Under the pieces are notes generated by a model, which was not told the origin of the DNA, searched no databases, and was given only the letters and a program-made list of their open reading frames with translations. 64,000 nucleotides of DNA from an uncultured Pelagibacteraceae bacterium (GTDB taxonomy: Bacteria; Pseudomonadota; Alphaproteobacteria; Pelagibacterales; Pelagibacteraceae), in NCBI GenBank assembly GCA_902618205.1, contig CACMZL010000004.1, forward strand, positions 1-64,000, read 5' to 3'. Both the position numbers and the translations under genes were made by a program. Positions 26,407 through 36,363 of the stretch are shown piece by piece; the first letter of the stretch is position 1, and every line of letters begins with the position of its first letter.

Positions 26407-28086
26407 ATGTTCTTAAAAATTTTTTGTTTTATAATATTAATTCTATACCAAACAAATCTCTATTCAAAAGCAGCGAATGAAAAAGAATTCAACCAGAAGT
26501 ATCTATCAAATTATCTTTCAGCATTATTATCATTTGATAACCAGAAAAATAACGATGCTCTTAAGTTTTTTGAAAATTCAAAAATATTAATTCAATCGCA
26601 TGATAGTTTTTTGCAAGAATATGTATTTTCTTTACTTTTGGATGGACAGGTTAAAAAAGCAATTAAACAAGTAAAATATTCTAATACCTCAATAGGAGGA
26701 GATTTTTTTGAAGGAAATTTATTATTAATTTTAGATAGCATTAACAAGAAAAAGTTTAAACAAGCAGCTTTGAAGTTAAAAAAATTGGAAAAGTTCAAAG
26801 AGGACGACTCATACAAATTTATAATTTATTCTAGCTTAAAAAGTTACATTGATCTTTTTATATATAAAAAATCTGACATTGTTGAGCAATTTGGAAAATT
26901 AGATTTGATAAACATAGCTTTTCAAAATTGTTATTTGAATTCCAAAAAAACTGAGCCTTATTTTTTAAATTTAATTAACGATCCTCAAAGTGATTACTCT
27001 AGATATACTTTTTTTTATTTGAGTAACGAAGTGTCTAATAATGACTTTGCAACAGTCGATAATTTTGCTGATACAATAGATCCTTTAAGAAGTAGTTTGC
27101 TTATTTCTCAAGTAAAAAAATGGATAGATGAAAAAAAATATAAAAAATTAACACAGCATTTTTCATGTCAAAATGAGAATGATATTTTGGCAGAATTCTT
27201 TTTTCTGATATCTAATTTTTATTCATCTCAAAATAGATTTGATTACTCAAACATATATTTAAATATTTCAAATTATTTAAATCCAAAATTTTATTTTAAT
27301 TTATCTCTAATAGCTGAAAACTATCAGTCTAATAATAATTATGATCTAGCAAAAAAAACTTTTGAAAAATTTGATGATAAAGACGAAATATTCTTTTGGT
27401 ACAAAACAAAAAAAATTGCCAGAATTATAGCAGAGGAAGAAAATTATGATGCAAGTTTGAACTATATATTAAAAAATCTTGAAAAATTTAATAATAAATC
27501 AACAAAGATGATTTATGATTTGGCAAATATTTACAAAAACTTTAAAAAATATGATGAGGCTATAAATTATTATACTTTGGCTTTAAAAAATTTGGATAAA
27601 AATTCTATGGCTTATGCAGATGTTCTTTACCGCAGAGGTGGTGCGTATGAAAGATTAAAAAATTATGATTTGGCTGATAAGGATTTGCTAAATTCAATTA
27701 AAATTAGACCTGACGAACCGTATACACTTAACTATCTTGCTTATAGCTGGTTAGAAAGAGGATATAAAATTGAAGAAGCAATAAAAATGTTAAATCAAGC
27801 TTATAAAGGGAAAGAAGATGACCCTTACATAACAGACTCAGTTGGTTGGGGTTACTATTTGACTGGAAATTATATTGAAGCAGAAAAATATTTAAGAAAA
27901 GCTGTTGAATTGTTACCAAGTGATCCTGTTGCAAGTGATCATTATGGAGATGTTCTTTGGCAGTTAAATAGAAAAATCCAAGCTAATTATTTTTGGAAAA
28001 GTGCTTTAAATAGCGATGAAGCAGATGAAGAATTAAAAATTAAAGTTAAGGAAAAATTATATAATGGCTTAAACAATAATTCTTAA
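26407..28086 (+). CDS. Secreted or periplasmic TPR-repeat protein
   Basis: A 559-residue protein with an N-terminal signal sequence (FLKIFCFIILILYQTNLYS) and tetratricopeptide repeats. Clear TPR units occupy about residues 370-540, for example the YDEAINYYTLALKNLD, YDLADKDLLNSIKIRPDEP and YIEAEKYLRKAVELLPSDP repeats. The N-terminal half is helical with degenerate repeats. Alphaproteobacteria often have such a TPR protein directly upstream of ispE, as here (next ATG immediately follows the stop). It probably scaffolds envelope protein complexes; no partner can be named. Confidence 0.85.
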   Translation: MFLKIFCFIILILYQTNLYSKAANEKEFNQKYLSNYLSALLSFDNQKNNDALKFFENSKILIQSHDSFLQEYVFSLLLDGQVKKAIKQVKYSNTSIGGDFFEGNLLLILDSINKKKFKQAALKLKKLEKFKEDDSYKFIIYSSLKSYIDLFIYKKSDIVEQFGKLDLINIAFQNCYLNSKKTEPYFLNLINDPQSDYSRYTFFYLSNEVSNNDFATVDNFADTIDPLRSSLLISQVKKWIDEKKYKKLTQHFSCQNENDILAEFFFLISNFYSSQNRFDYSNIYLNISNYLNPKFYFNLSLIAENYQSNNNYDLAKKTFEKFDDKDEIFFWYKTKKIARIIAEEENYDASLNYILKNLEKFNNKSTKMIYDLANIYKNFKKYDEAINYYTLALKNLDKNSMAYADVLYRRGGAYERLKNYDLADKDLLNSIKIRPDEPYTLNYLAYSWLERGYKIEEAIKMLNQAYKGKEDDPYITDSVGWGYYLTGNYIEAEKYLRKAVELLPSDPVASDHYGDVLWQLNRKIQANYFWKSALNSDEADEELKIKVKEKLYNGLNNNS

Positions 28087-28929
28087 ATGAAGTTTCATAA
28101 AATAAAATCATTTGCAAAAGTAAACTTAACTTTAAAAATTCTAAATAAATACTCAAATGGTTATCATAAAATAGAAAGTTTAATATCCAAGATCAATTTG
28201 GCTGACGAGATTTTAATAAAAGAGATACAAGGTTCAAAAAATAGAATATCTTTTAGTGGGAAATTTTCCTCAAATATTTCAAACACAAATACAATTTTAA
28301 AACTACTAAAAATCTTAAATAATCAAAATTATATTCAAAATAAAAAATTCAATATCAAAGTAAAAAAAAATATACCCCAATCTTCTGGTATGGGGGGAGG
28401 ATCAATGAATGCAGCATCCATTTTGAACTACTTATTTAAAAAAAGAATAATTAAAATTACAAAAAATAATTTAATAAAAATTGCAAATAAAGTTGGTTCA
28501 GATGTAATTTTGGGTCTTTATGAGAGTCCAATGATCCTACAAGGGAAAAATATAAGTAAAATTAATAAAAAATTAAATTTTCATTTGTTAATAATTAAGC
28601 CTAATTTTGGATGTTCTACTAAGATGATTTATGCAAAACACAGAGGATTTTCAAAGAGCCTATTCAATAAATCAAACAAGATTGAAAGACAGGATTTATT
28701 AAAAGTTTCGAATAACGATTTAGAGAGAGCAGCCTTTAATAGATATCCAATTTTAGGAAAGATCAAAAGTTACTTGCAAAATTTAGATAATATTTACTTT
28801 GCAAATATGACAGGTTCGGGTTCGACTATAATTGGTTATTTTTTAACCAAAAATGCGGCAATAAAAGCTCAAAAAAAATTAAAAAATAAATATAAAAACT
28901 ATTGGTGTATTTACTCTAAAACTATATAA
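28087..28929 (+). CDS. ispE: 4-diphosphocytidyl-2-C-methyl-D-erythritol kinase
   Basis: A 280-residue GHMP kinase of the MEP isoprenoid pathway. Motif 1 is the AKVNLTLKI start (FAKVNLTLKILNKYSNGYH), motif 2 is the ATP loop IPQSSGMGGGSMNAAS near residue 100, and motif 3 is MTGSGSTIIGYF. It begins directly after the TPR gene stop. The product feeds towards IspH, encoded in the crt-blh operon. A T-rich run after the stop has no stem and does not look like a terminator; the tRNA gene follows after 32 bp. Confidence 0.95.
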   Translation: MKFHKIKSFAKVNLTLKILNKYSNGYHKIESLISKINLADEILIKEIQGSKNRISFSGKFSSNISNTNTILKLLKILNNQNYIQNKKFNIKVKKNIPQSSGMGGGSMNAASILNYLFKKRIIKITKNNLIKIANKVGSDVILGLYESPMILQGKNISKINKKLNFHLLIIKPNFGCSTKMIYAKHRGFSKSLFNKSNKIERQDLLKVSNNDLERAAFNRYPILGKIKSYLQNLDNIYFANMTGSGSTIIGYFLTKNAAIKAQKKLKNKYKNYWCIYSKTI

Positions 28930-28961
28930 AGCTTTTTTTTTGTGTTATACGAAAAACATCT

Positions 28962-29036
28962 TGGGGTGTAGCCAAGTGGTAAGGCAGCGGTTTTTGGTAC
29001 CGCCATTCCTAGGTTCGAATCCTAGCACCCCAGCCA
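28962..29036 (+). tRNA. tRNA-Gln (anticodon UUG)
   Basis: Seventy-five bases forming a full cloverleaf: acceptor TGGGGTG (28962-28968) pairs with CACCCCA (29026-29032), discriminator G, then encoded CCA (29034-29036). The anticodon stem GCGGT/ACCGC encloses a loop TTTTGGT with anticodon TTG. The T arm is CTAGG-TTCGAAT-CCTAG. The D arm contains AAGTGGTAAGGC. The tRNA ends 3 bp before the ATG of the tRNA nucleotidyltransferase-family gene. Confidence 0.97.
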
Positions 29037-29039
29037 TTT

Positions 29040-30311
29040 ATGAAAGCTTTACTTAAAAAAATTTTTCAAAACAAAAAAATTTCAAGCGATAAAGATCTCA
29101 AATTTCAAGATTTAAAAAAAAATAAGGGAGTATATAAAATATTTGGTGCAATAAATAACTACAATGAAACTAGCGAGATTAGATATGTTGGTGGTTGTGT
29201 AAGAAAAATTTTAAATGATGAAAAAACAGATGATATCGATCTTGCAACTAATTTAACTCCTGATCAGGTTAAGCAATGCTTAGATAAAAACCAAATAAAG
29301 TTTTTTGAAACAGGAATTGAACATGGCACAATCACAGCAGTGATTGATGATCAAAATTTTGAAATTACAACATTAAGAAAAGATGTAAAAACTGATGGAA
29401 GGCATGCTGTCGTAGAATATACAACCAATTGGAAGGAAGATTCATTAAGGAGAGATTTTTCAATAAATTCAATATATTCAGATTTAGATGGGAATTTATA
29501 TGATCCAAATTTTGGTCATAAAGATTTAAATATTGGAATAATTAAATTTATAGGTGATCCGGAAACTAGAATCAAAGAAGATTATTTAAGAATTATTAGA
29601 TATTTAAGATTTTATACTGAATATAGCAAAATCGATCATGAAATTAATATTATAAAAATCATTAAAAAAAATATTGAGGGTTTGGGAAAAATATCAAAAG
29701 AAAGACAATTCAATGAATTAAAAAAAATTCTCAAATTGGATAACTTTTTAAAGTTATTTAAAAATAAAACCTCTTGTGAATTATTTTCATTAATTTTCCC
29801 TCAATTAAAAAATTTTAAAAAATTGAGCAAGTTATCAAAACCACAAGAAAAAATATTGAAAAATAAAAGTTTAAATTTCGTAATTTCTTTTCTTGTAATC
29901 GATGAAACCGACAATTCTGACTATTTTGTATATAAATATAATTTACCCAATGAATTAAAAGATAAAATTAACTTTCTAAAAAATAATTCGCTTAATAAAG
30001 ATAGTACTGAAATTTATAATAAGAAAGAATTACAAAAAATATTTTATTTTGAGGGTAAATCTAGCGCGATAGATTTAATTGATTTCAATTTGTTATATTT
30101 TAAACAAAGTAAAAAACTTTCAGAATTTAAAACTTATTTTGAAAAATTAGATAAACCAGAATTTCCAATAAAAGCTCAGTTATTAATAAATGATTATGGA
30201 TTAAAGGAGGGAAGGGAATTGGGTCAAAAATTAAAAAATTTAGAAATGAAATGGATTGAAAATAATTTTAATTTATCAAAAAAAGATATGGAAAAAGTTT
30301 TATCAAATTAA
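29040..30311 (+). CDS. CCA-adding enzyme / poly(A) polymerase family tRNA nucleotidyltransferase
   Basis: A 423-residue class II nucleotidyltransferase. The head motif is [11 protein letters not shown] followed by the catalytic DIDLAT pair of Asp; next come the [12 protein letters not shown] loop, the [13 protein letters not shown] nucleotide-recognition motif and the neck [12 protein letters not shown]. The C-terminal half is helical and diverged. Such enzymes add or repair the 3' CCA of tRNA, or add poly(A); the adjacent tRNA already encodes its CCA, so repair is the likelier role for that tRNA. The gene starts 3 bp after the tRNA-Gln 3' end and so may be released by tRNA processing. Confidence 0.9.
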   Translation: MKALLKKIFQNKKISSDKDLKFQDLKKNKGVYKIFGAINNYNETSEIRYVGGCVRKILNDEKTDDIDLATNLTPDQVKQCLDKNQIKFFETGIEHGTITAVIDDQNFEITTLRKDVKTDGRHAVVEYTTNWKEDSLRRDFSINSIYSDLDGNLYDPNFGHKDLNIGIIKFIGDPETRIKEDYLRIIRYLRFYTEYSKIDHEINIIKIIKKNIEGLGKISKERQFNELKKILKLDNFLKLFKNKTSCELFSLIFPQLKNFKKLSKLSKPQEKILKNKSLNFVISFLVIDETDNSDYFVYKYNLPNELKDKINFLKNNSLNKDSTEIYNKKELQKIFYFEGKSSAIDLIDFNLLYFKQSKKLSEFKTYFEKLDKPEFPIKAQLLINDYGLKEGRELGQKLKNLEMKWIENNFNLSKKDMEKVLSN

Positions 30312-30784
30312 ACGTATTTTACGTCTACAATTTCAAAATTTTTTGTCCCTGCTGGTGTATTTATCTCTACAAGATCCCCTTTATTTTTACCTATAAGACC
30401 TTTTCCTATTGGTGATTGAAAATAAAGAAGCTTTTGTTTTAGATCTGCCTCGTCTTTACCAACAATTTTGTAATTTATTTTTTCATTTGTATCTAAATTT
30501 TGAAGGTAGACTGTAGATCCAAATATCACTTTTCCATCATTACTAATCTTGGTTATGTCAATTACATTTGCTCTTGCAATTAAATCCTCAACTTCTTGAA
30601 TTCTTCCCTCATTATGTGATTGCTGTTCTTTTGCAGCATGATATTCAGCATTTTCTTTCAAATCTCCATGTGATCTTGCTTCAGCAATGGCTGCAACAAT
30701 TTCAGGTCTCTTTTTTTCTTTTAAAAAAATTAATTCACTTTTTAATTTTTCTAATCCTTCAGTAGTAATTGGTTCTTTATCCAT
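30308..30784 (-). CDS. greA: Transcription elongation factor GreA
   Basis: A 158-residue factor that rescues backtracked RNA polymerase. The N-terminal coiled coil starts with [27 protein letters not shown] and contains the acidic tip ([16 protein letters not shown]); the C-terminal FKBP-like domain includes [19 protein letters not shown]. Length is standard. It overlaps the preceding nucleotidyltransferase 3' end by 4 nt in convergent orientation and follows hemF by 3 nt. Confidence 0.97.
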   Translation of the reverse strand: MDKEPITTEGLEKLKSELIFLKEKKRPEIVAAIAEARSHGDLKENAEYHAAKEQQSHNEGRIQEVEDLIARANVIDITKISNDGKVIFGSTVYLQNLDTNEKINYKIVGKDEADLKQKLLYFQSPIGKGLIGKNKGDLVEINTPAGTKNFEIVDVKYV

Positions 30785-30787
30785 AAT

Positions 30788-31612
30788 TTACCATTTAGCT
30801 ATTGGTGGTAATGACATGAGTATAGCTTCAACATTTCCACCAGTTTGTAAACCAAATTTTGTCCCCCGATCATGTAATAAATTAAATTCAACATATCTAC
30901 CTCTTTTTTTATATTGGATTTCTTTATCTTTAATTGTCCATTTTAATTTATTTTTTTTCTCAATTATTTCATTAGAAATGTTTTTAAAACTTATTCCCAC
31001 TTCTCTTACAAAAGAAAAATCTTTTTCCCAATTATTTTTTTTATAATCAAAAAAAATTCCACCAATACCTCTTGGTTCTTTCCTATGCGGTAAATAAAAA
31101 TATTCATCACACCACTTTTTATATTTTTTATAATAATTTTTGTTGTGTTTATCACATGATTTTTTTATTTCTGAATGAAACCAATTTTCTAATTTCTTAT
31201 CTTTCATACAAGGTGTTACATCCATTCCACCTCCAAACCAACCAAATGAAGTAACTATATACCTCGTGTTAAAATGCATTGCAGGTACATGAGGATTTTT
31301 CATATGCATAACAACAGATATTCCAGATGCCCAAAATTTAGAGCTTGTTTTAGTCCCTGGAACTTTATTTTTAAATTCATTTGAAAATTTTCCATAAACT
31401 TCTGAAAAATTTACTCCAACTTTATCAAAAATTTTACCGTTCTCTAAAATTCTATATTGTCCTCCACCTTCATCATTATTCTTACTTCTATTCCAATTAG
31501 TAATTTTAAATTTGGTTTTTTTGCCCTCTTTTTCCGCTATTTCTCTACAAAGTACTTCTTGTAAAGTTTTAAACCAATTTTTTGCTAATTTCTTTTTTAT
31601 GTATTGATCCAT
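30788..31612 (-). CDS. hemF: Coproporphyrinogen III oxidase, aerobic
   Basis: A 274-residue oxygen-dependent enzyme that decarboxylates coproporphyrinogen III in heme synthesis. Conserved blocks: the ASGISVVMHMKNPHVPAMH region, FGGGMDVTP (WFGGGMDVTPC), DEYFYLPHRKEPRGIGGIFFD, and near the end GRYVEFNLLHDRGTKFGLQTGG. It supplies heme for the bc1 and aa3 complexes encoded nearby. It abuts trmL directly and precedes greA. Confidence 0.97.
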   Translation of the reverse strand: MDQYIKKKLAKNWFKTLQEVLCREIAEKEGKKTKFKITNWNRSKNNDEGGGQYRILENGKIFDKVGVNFSEVYGKFSNEFKNKVPGTKTSSKFWASGISVVMHMKNPHVPAMHFNTRYIVTSFGWFGGGMDVTPCMKDKKLENWFHSEIKKSCDKHNKNYYKKYKKWCDEYFYLPHRKEPRGIGGIFFDYKKNNWEKDFSFVREVGISFKNISNEIIEKKNKLKWTIKDKEIQYKKRGRYVEFNLLHDRGTKFGLQTGGNVEAILMSLPPIAKW

Positions 31613-32089
31613 TTAACCTAACTGTCTTATAAATTCTGAAGCTCCTATGGCTACTGATATTGAAATGTTTAATGATCTTTTATTTTTTAGCATTGGAATC
31701 TTAATTCTTTCATTAACCTTAGAATGTACATCTTCTGGAACACCAGCACTTTCTCTGCCAAAGAGCAATATATCATTACGCTTAAATTTAAACTTTGTAT
31801 AAACTTTGCTAGCTTTTGTCGTCATTAAAACTACTCTATTTTTACTATTTTCATCAAAGAATTCTTTAGGGCTCTTGTAAAATTTAATTTCACTGTAATC
31901 TAAATAATCCATAACAACTCTCTTGAACCTTTTATCGCTTAATAAAAACCCACAAGGTTCAATGATTTCTAAACTAGCCCCTAGGCAAGAACAAGTTCGA
32001 ATAATTGAAGCTGTATTTTGAGGAATATCCGGCTGATATAGAGCTACTTTTAGACCGTGTTTTAAAGGTTTCTGTGTCATTGTTACCAT
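31613..32089 (-). CDS. trmL: tRNA (cytidine/uridine(34)-2'-O)-methyltransferase TrmL
   Basis: A 158-residue minimal SPOUT methyltransferase that 2'-O-methylates the wobble base of certain tRNA-Leu. It shows [18 protein letters not shown] at the N-terminus, the [14 protein letters not shown] loop and the knot segment [18 protein letters not shown]. An alternative ATG lies three codons downstream (32080). It is divergent from petA; the 60-bp gap has a 16-bp palindrome. Confidence 0.94.
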   Translation of the reverse strand: MVTMTQKPLKHGLKVALYQPDIPQNTASIIRTCSCLGASLEIIEPCGFLLSDKRFKRVVMDYLDYSEIKFYKSPKEFFDENSKNRVVLMTTKASKVYTKFKFKRNDILLFGRESAGVPEDVHSKVNERIKIPMLKNKRSLNISISVAIGASEFIRQLG

Positions 32090-32108
32090 AGAAATATCTC
32101 TTTTTTAT

Positions 32109-32124
32109 TATATGAAATCATATA
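32109..32124. promoter_or_regulatory. 16-bp palindrome upstream of petABC
   Basis: TATATGA-AA-TCATATA, two perfect 7-bp arms, centred 33 bp upstream of the petA ATG in the trmL-petA divergent gap. It could be an operator for the bc1 operon. The arms are mostly A/T, so chance is not excluded. Confidence 0.4.
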
Positions 32125-32149
32125 TTACCAAAGATATAAAATATTAAAG

Positions 32150-32671
32150 ATGTCAGACCAAAAAGACGAAAAAAAGACCAACAGAAGAGATTTCTTGTTT
32201 ACTGCTACAGCCGCTGCTGGCGCAGTTGGAGTAGGTGCTGCTGTTTGGCCATTAGTAGACCAAATGAACCCAGATGCTTCTGTAAAAGCATTAGCAAGCA
32301 CAGAAGTAGATGTGAGTTCAATGCAACCTGGACAGTCTTTAACAGTACTTTGGAGAGGTAAACCAGTTTTTATAAAAAGAAGAACTGAAGATGAAATTAA
32401 AAAAGCGAGAACAGTTGATATTAATGATCTTAAGCATCCTGAAAAAGACGAAGATAGAGCAAAAAATCCTGAATGGTTAGTGATGCTTGGAATTTGTACT
32501 CATCTTGGATGTGTACCATTAACAGATAAAGGTGATTATGATGGTTGGTTTTGTCCTTGTCATGGTTCTCATTATGATACATCTGGTAGAATTAGAAAAG
32601 GACCAGCTCCAACTAATATGGAGATACCTAAATACGAATTTGTAAATACTAACACGATTAAGATTGGATAA
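32150..32671 (+). CDS. petA: Ubiquinol-cytochrome c reductase iron-sulfur subunit (Rieske)
   Basis: A 173-residue subunit of complex III. The N-terminus has a twin-arginine-type signal anchor ([17 protein letters not shown]) whose hydrophobic stretch stays as the membrane anchor. The [2Fe-2S] ligands are in CTHLGC and CPCHGSH, with two Cys and two His as required. It moves electrons from ubiquinol to cytochrome c1. First gene of petABC; petB follows after 2 nt. Confidence 0.97.
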   Translation: MSDQKDEKKTNRRDFLFTATAAAGAVGVGAAVWPLVDQMNPDASVKALASTEVDVSSMQPGQSLTVLWRGKPVFIKRRTEDEIKKARTVDINDLKHPEKDEDRAKNPEWLVMLGICTHLGCVPLTDKGDYDGWFCPCHGSHYDTSGRIRKGPAPTNMEIPKYEFVNTNTIKIG

Positions 32672-32673
32672 AT

Positions 32674-33945
32674 ATGAGTGATCACGAATACACACCTAGT
32701 TCAAAATTTGGTAAATGGTTTAATGATAGACTACCTTTGCTTACATTGGCAAATCACTTAACAGATTACCCTACACCAAAAAATTTAAATTACTGGTGGA
32801 CATTTGGTGGGATATTAACTTTTTGCTTAATTACCCAAATAGTTACAGGATTAGTTTTGGCTATGCATTACATTGCTCATGCAGATATGGCATTCAGCAG
32901 TGTCGAACATATAATGAGAGATGTGAATTATGGATGGTTGTTAAGATATGTTCACGCAAATGGTGCTTCTATGTTTTTCCTTGCAGTTTATATTCATATT
33001 TTTAGATCTTTATTTTACGGATCATATAAATCTCCTAGAGAAATAATTTGGATACTTGGAATTATAATTTATCTGCTAATGATGGCAGCTGCTTTTATGG
33101 GATATGTTCTTCCATGGGGACAAATGAGTTTTTGGGGAGCAACAGTAATAACCAATTTATTTAGTGCAATCCCGCTTGTGGGGGAGAGTATAACAACTTG
33201 GTTATGGGGTGGTTACTCAGTTGACAATCCAACTTTAACGAGATTTTTTACTCTTCATTACTTGATACCGTTTTTAATACTAGGGCTTGTAGTACTTCAC
33301 ATATGGGCGTTACATGTTCCTGGAAATAACAATCCAGTTGGTATTGACATTAAAAAACCTTCTAAAGATACAGTTCCGTTTCATCCATACATCGTAATTA
33401 AAGATGCTTTTGCGTTATTAATGTTTTGTATTGTTTTTGCGTTGTTTGTATTCTATCAGCCAAATATTTTAGGTCATGCTGATAATTATATCGAGGCGGA
33501 TCCACTTGTAACTCCTGCTCATATAGTTCCTGAGTGGTACTTATTACCTTTTTATGCGATATTAAGATCTGTTCCTGATAAACTTATGGGTGTTGTTGCT
33601 ATGTTATCAGCTATTTTAATTTTAGCTGCTTTACCATGGTTGGATACGTCAAAAGTTAGATCGGCAGTTTTCAGACCATTATTTAGACAGTTCTACTGGA
33701 TCTTGGTAGCTGATGTTTTAATTCTAGGATATGTAGGGGCGATGCCAGCTGAAGGATTATACTTGTTAATTGCAAGAGTTGCTACAGCGTATTACTTTGC
33801 GCATTTTTTAATTATTCTACCAGTTTTAGGATGGAAAGAAAAAACTACCCCGCTGCCTTTGAGTATTACCGAGCCAGTTTTAGGAGGCTCGCCAAATTTA
33901 GCTGCAGCAAGGAGTGATGAAAAAATAGAAAAAACAATAAAGTGA
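32674..33945 (+). CDS. petB: Cytochrome b of the bc1 complex
   Basis: A 423-residue membrane protein with eight hydrophobic helices. Heme-ligand histidines occur in the paired positions (ALHYIAH to RYVHANGAS, and LHYLIPF to [10 protein letters not shown]), and the quinol-oxidation site signature PEWY ([14 protein letters not shown]) is intact. [16 protein letters not shown] is also conserved. It overlaps the petC GTG start by 4 nt, so the two are translationally coupled. Confidence 0.98.
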   Translation: MSDHEYTPSSKFGKWFNDRLPLLTLANHLTDYPTPKNLNYWWTFGGILTFCLITQIVTGLVLAMHYIAHADMAFSSVEHIMRDVNYGWLLRYVHANGASMFFLAVYIHIFRSLFYGSYKSPREIIWILGIIIYLLMMAAAFMGYVLPWGQMSFWGATVITNLFSAIPLVGESITTWLWGGYSVDNPTLTRFFTLHYLIPFLILGLVVLHIWALHVPGNNNPVGIDIKKPSKDTVPFHPYIVIKDAFALLMFCIVFALFVFYQPNILGHADNYIEADPLVTPAHIVPEWYLLPFYAILRSVPDKLMGVVAMLSAILILAALPWLDTSKVRSAVFRPLFRQFYWILVADVLILGYVGAMPAEGLYLLIARVATAYYFAHFLIILPVLGWKEKTTPLPLSITEPVLGGSPNLAAARSDEKIEKTIK

Positions 33946-34724
33946 GAAAGTTAAAAAATATTTTTTTTGTATTAATATTCTCAGTTATAGTACTAAATTC
34001 ATCTAACTCTGCTGAAAAATCACCTCCTTTTTTAGAGACTAAATGGACTTTCAAAGGTCTCTTTGGAAAATTTGATAGGGCATCACTTCAAAGGGGTTAT
34101 CAAGTATATACAGAAGTATGTGCATCTTGCCATTCTATGAAATATTTAACCTATAGAAATTTAGCAGAAAAGGGTGGGCCAGAATTTTCTGAAGCAGAGG
34201 CCAAAGCAATAGCTGCAAGTTTTGAGGTAACAGATGGCCCGGATAGCACCGGAGAAATGTTTGTAAGAACAGCCAAATTATCTGACAAATTTGTGATGCC
34301 ATATGCTAATGAGCAAGAAGCTAAAGCTGCTAATGGTGGCGCTTATCCACCAGATATGTCTGTTCTTGTTAAGGCAAGAAAAGGCGGAGCAGATTATATT
34401 TATTCCTTATTGTTAGGATATTCTGAACCACCAGAGGGTGTAGAACTTGATGATGGTGTTTATTACAATAAGTATATGTATGGTAATAAAATTAAAATGC
34501 CAGCTCCTTTATCTGATGATTTAATTGAGTATACAGATGGAACAAAAGCTACAGCTGAGCAAATGTCTAAAGATGTTACAAATTTTCTGATGTGGTCAGC
34601 AGAACCACATTTAGAGCAAAGACATAAAACAGGATTTAGAGTTATAGCTTATTTGATAATATTGACTGTATTGGTTTACTTTACAATGAAGAAGATATGG
34701 TCACGTGTTGAACCTAAAGTTTAG
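33942..34724 (+). CDS. petC: Cytochrome c1
   Basis: A 260-residue periplasmic heme protein with a signal peptide (residues about 1-24), the c-type heme site CASCHS, the distal Met ligand near [10 protein letters not shown], and a C-terminal membrane anchor ([20 protein letters not shown]). The start is GTG within the petB stop. Its 3' end overlaps the convergent ychF gene by 24 nt, so the last eight codons are shared on opposite strands. Confidence 0.97.
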   Translation: MRKLKNIFFVLIFSVIVLNSSNSAEKSPPFLETKWTFKGLFGKFDRASLQRGYQVYTEVCASCHSMKYLTYRNLAEKGGPEFSEAEAKAIAASFEVTDGPDSTGEMFVRTAKLSDKFVMPYANEQEAKAANGGAYPPDMSVLVKARKGGADYIYSLLLGYSEPPEGVELDDGVYYNKYMYGNKIKMPAPLSDDLIEYTDGTKATAEQMSKDVTNFLMWSAEPHLEQRHKTGFRVIAYLIILTVLVYFTMKKIWSRVEPKV

Positions 34725-35774
34725 TACATCCCCATCTTTAACGATATAATCTTTACCCTCCAATCTCATTTTGCCATTTTCCCTTGATTTTAACCAACCA
34801 CCACTACCAACGAAATCTTGATAAGACACAGTTTCTGCTCTTATAAAACCTTTTTCAAAATCTGTATGAATTATACCTGCTGCTTGAGGTGCCATGCAAT
34901 TTTTGTTAATTGTCCAAGCTCTTGTCTCCTCAACTCCTGAAGTAAAAAAAGTCTCTAAAGATAAAAGGTCATATCCTTTTTTGATTAATAAATTTAATCC
35001 AGTATCATCAACGTTAATCATTTTCATATAGTTTTTTCTTTCTTCATTTTCTAGTTCATTTAATTGATTTTCTATTTCAGCTGAGATAGTTAGAGTGTTT
35101 TTAGAACCATATTTTTCAATAAAACTTTTTGTATAATCGTTGCCTTTATCAATGCTATTTTCATCAACATTACAAACATACAGTTTAGGCTTTATTGACA
35201 ATAGCCCTGACAATCTAACATCTTTTTTATCAAATTCATCGTATAATTTATTTATATCATTGTTATCATTAATTAAATTCTGGGCTCTTTCTAAAATTTG
35301 GTTTTGATTTTCATCATTATTTTTTTTATTTTTCTTATCTAGTCTTTTTTGAATAGATTCCAAATCTGCTAAAGACATTTCTGTTTCAATTATTTCTAAA
35401 TCTCTTATTGGATCAACTGTTGGATTTACATTCTGAATATCATCTGAGTCAAAACATCTGATTAAATGAATAACAGCGTCTACTTCTCTTATATGGGATA
35501 AGAATTTGTTACCTAATCCTTCACCTTTAGAAGCTCCCTCTACTAATCCTGCTATATCAACAAAAGATATTGTAGTATTTATTTTTTTTTTTGAATTTGA
35601 AATTTTAACTAATTCATCTAACCTATAATCTGGCACAGGAACTACGCCTATATTTGGATCTATGGTACAGAAAGGAAAGTTTGCTGCTTGAGCTTTACTT
35701 GAATTTGTAAGTGCATTAAATAATGTAGATTTACCAACATTTGGTAAACCAACTATACCACACTTAAAACCCAT
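34701..35774 (-). CDS. ychF: Redox-regulated ATPase YchF
   Basis: A 357-residue Obg-family P-loop protein (OLA1/YchF), which prefers ATP over GTP. The P-loop is GLPNVGKSTLFNAL; switch II is DIAGLVEGASKGEGLGNKFL; the C-terminal TGS domain includes CMAPQAAGIIHTDFEKGFIRAE. It interacts with ribosomes (family knowledge). It follows pth with no intergenic base and is part of the conserved rplY-pth-ychF group. Confidence 0.96.
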   Translation of the reverse strand: MGFKCGIVGLPNVGKSTLFNALTNSSKAQAANFPFCTIDPNIGVVPVPDYRLDELVKISNSKKKINTTISFVDIAGLVEGASKGEGLGNKFLSHIREVDAVIHLIRCFDSDDIQNVNPTVDPIRDLEIIETEMSLADLESIQKRLDKKNKKNNDENQNQILERAQNLINDNNDINKLYDEFDKKDVRLSGLLSIKPKLYVCNVDENSIDKGNDYTKSFIEKYGSKNTLTISAEIENQLNELENEERKNYMKMINVDDTGLNLLIKKGYDLLSLETFFTSGVEETRAWTINKNCMAPQAAGIIHTDFEKGFIRAETVSYQDFVGSGGWLKSRENGKMRLEGKDYIVKDGDVLNFRFNT

Positions 35775-36335
35775 TTAGTTATTGTTAACTTTGCTTGAGA
35801 ATAAATCTAATTTTTTATCTATTAAAATAGTAATAGAGTCTATTATACTGTGAGTAATTTTTTCTAAGTGTTCTTGTTCGTCATCAGAAAAATCATTTAA
35901 AACAAAATCTGATACAGACATTTTATTCTCTGGCTTTCCAATCCCGATCCTTACTCTTGAATAGTCTTTTCCAATAAATTTATCAATTGAAGCAACTCCA
36001 TTGTGACCTGCACTGGATCCACCAAATTTTGCTTTTATTTTTCCAAACTCTACATCTAGATCATCATGAAAAACAATCACATCTTCTGCGTCTATTTTGA
36101 AATATTCAAGCAATTCTCTGATACATATCCCTGAGTTGTTCATGAAGGTCAGAGGTTTGATGGCGTAAATTTTCTTTTCCCCAATATTACCTGTTGTAAG
36201 TAAACCCTTAAATTTTGGCTTTTGCTTTGAAAGACCAAATTTTTGATTTATAGCATCTACAACTTTAAAACCTATATTATGTCTATTATTATGACTGTTT
36301 GGTGTCGGATTGCCCAAACCTACGAGTAACAACAT
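35775..36335 (-). CDS. pth: Peptidyl-tRNA hydrolase
   Basis: A 186-residue enzyme that recycles peptidyl-tRNA released from stalled ribosomes. Catalytic His and Asn lie in GLGNPTPNSHNNRHNIGF; other signatures are KPLTFMNNSG and the FHDDLDVEFGKIKAKFGG / SAGHNG block. Length is typical. It lies between rplY and ychF. Confidence 0.97.
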   Translation of the reverse strand: MLLLVGLGNPTPNSHNNRHNIGFKVVDAINQKFGLSKQKPKFKGLLTTGNIGEKKIYAIKPLTFMNNSGICIRELLEYFKIDAEDVIVFHDDLDVEFGKIKAKFGGSSAGHNGVASIDKFIGKDYSRVRIGIGKPENKMSVSDFVLNDFSDDEQEHLEKITHSIIDSITILIDKKLDLFSSKVNNN

Positions 36336-36363
36336 TTTATTTTATTATTATTTTCACAGATTA

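Noticed and set aside
28930..28945. T-run after ispE as an intrinsic terminator
   Set aside because: There is no stem before the T-run, and the tRNA gene follows at once, so termination here is not supported.
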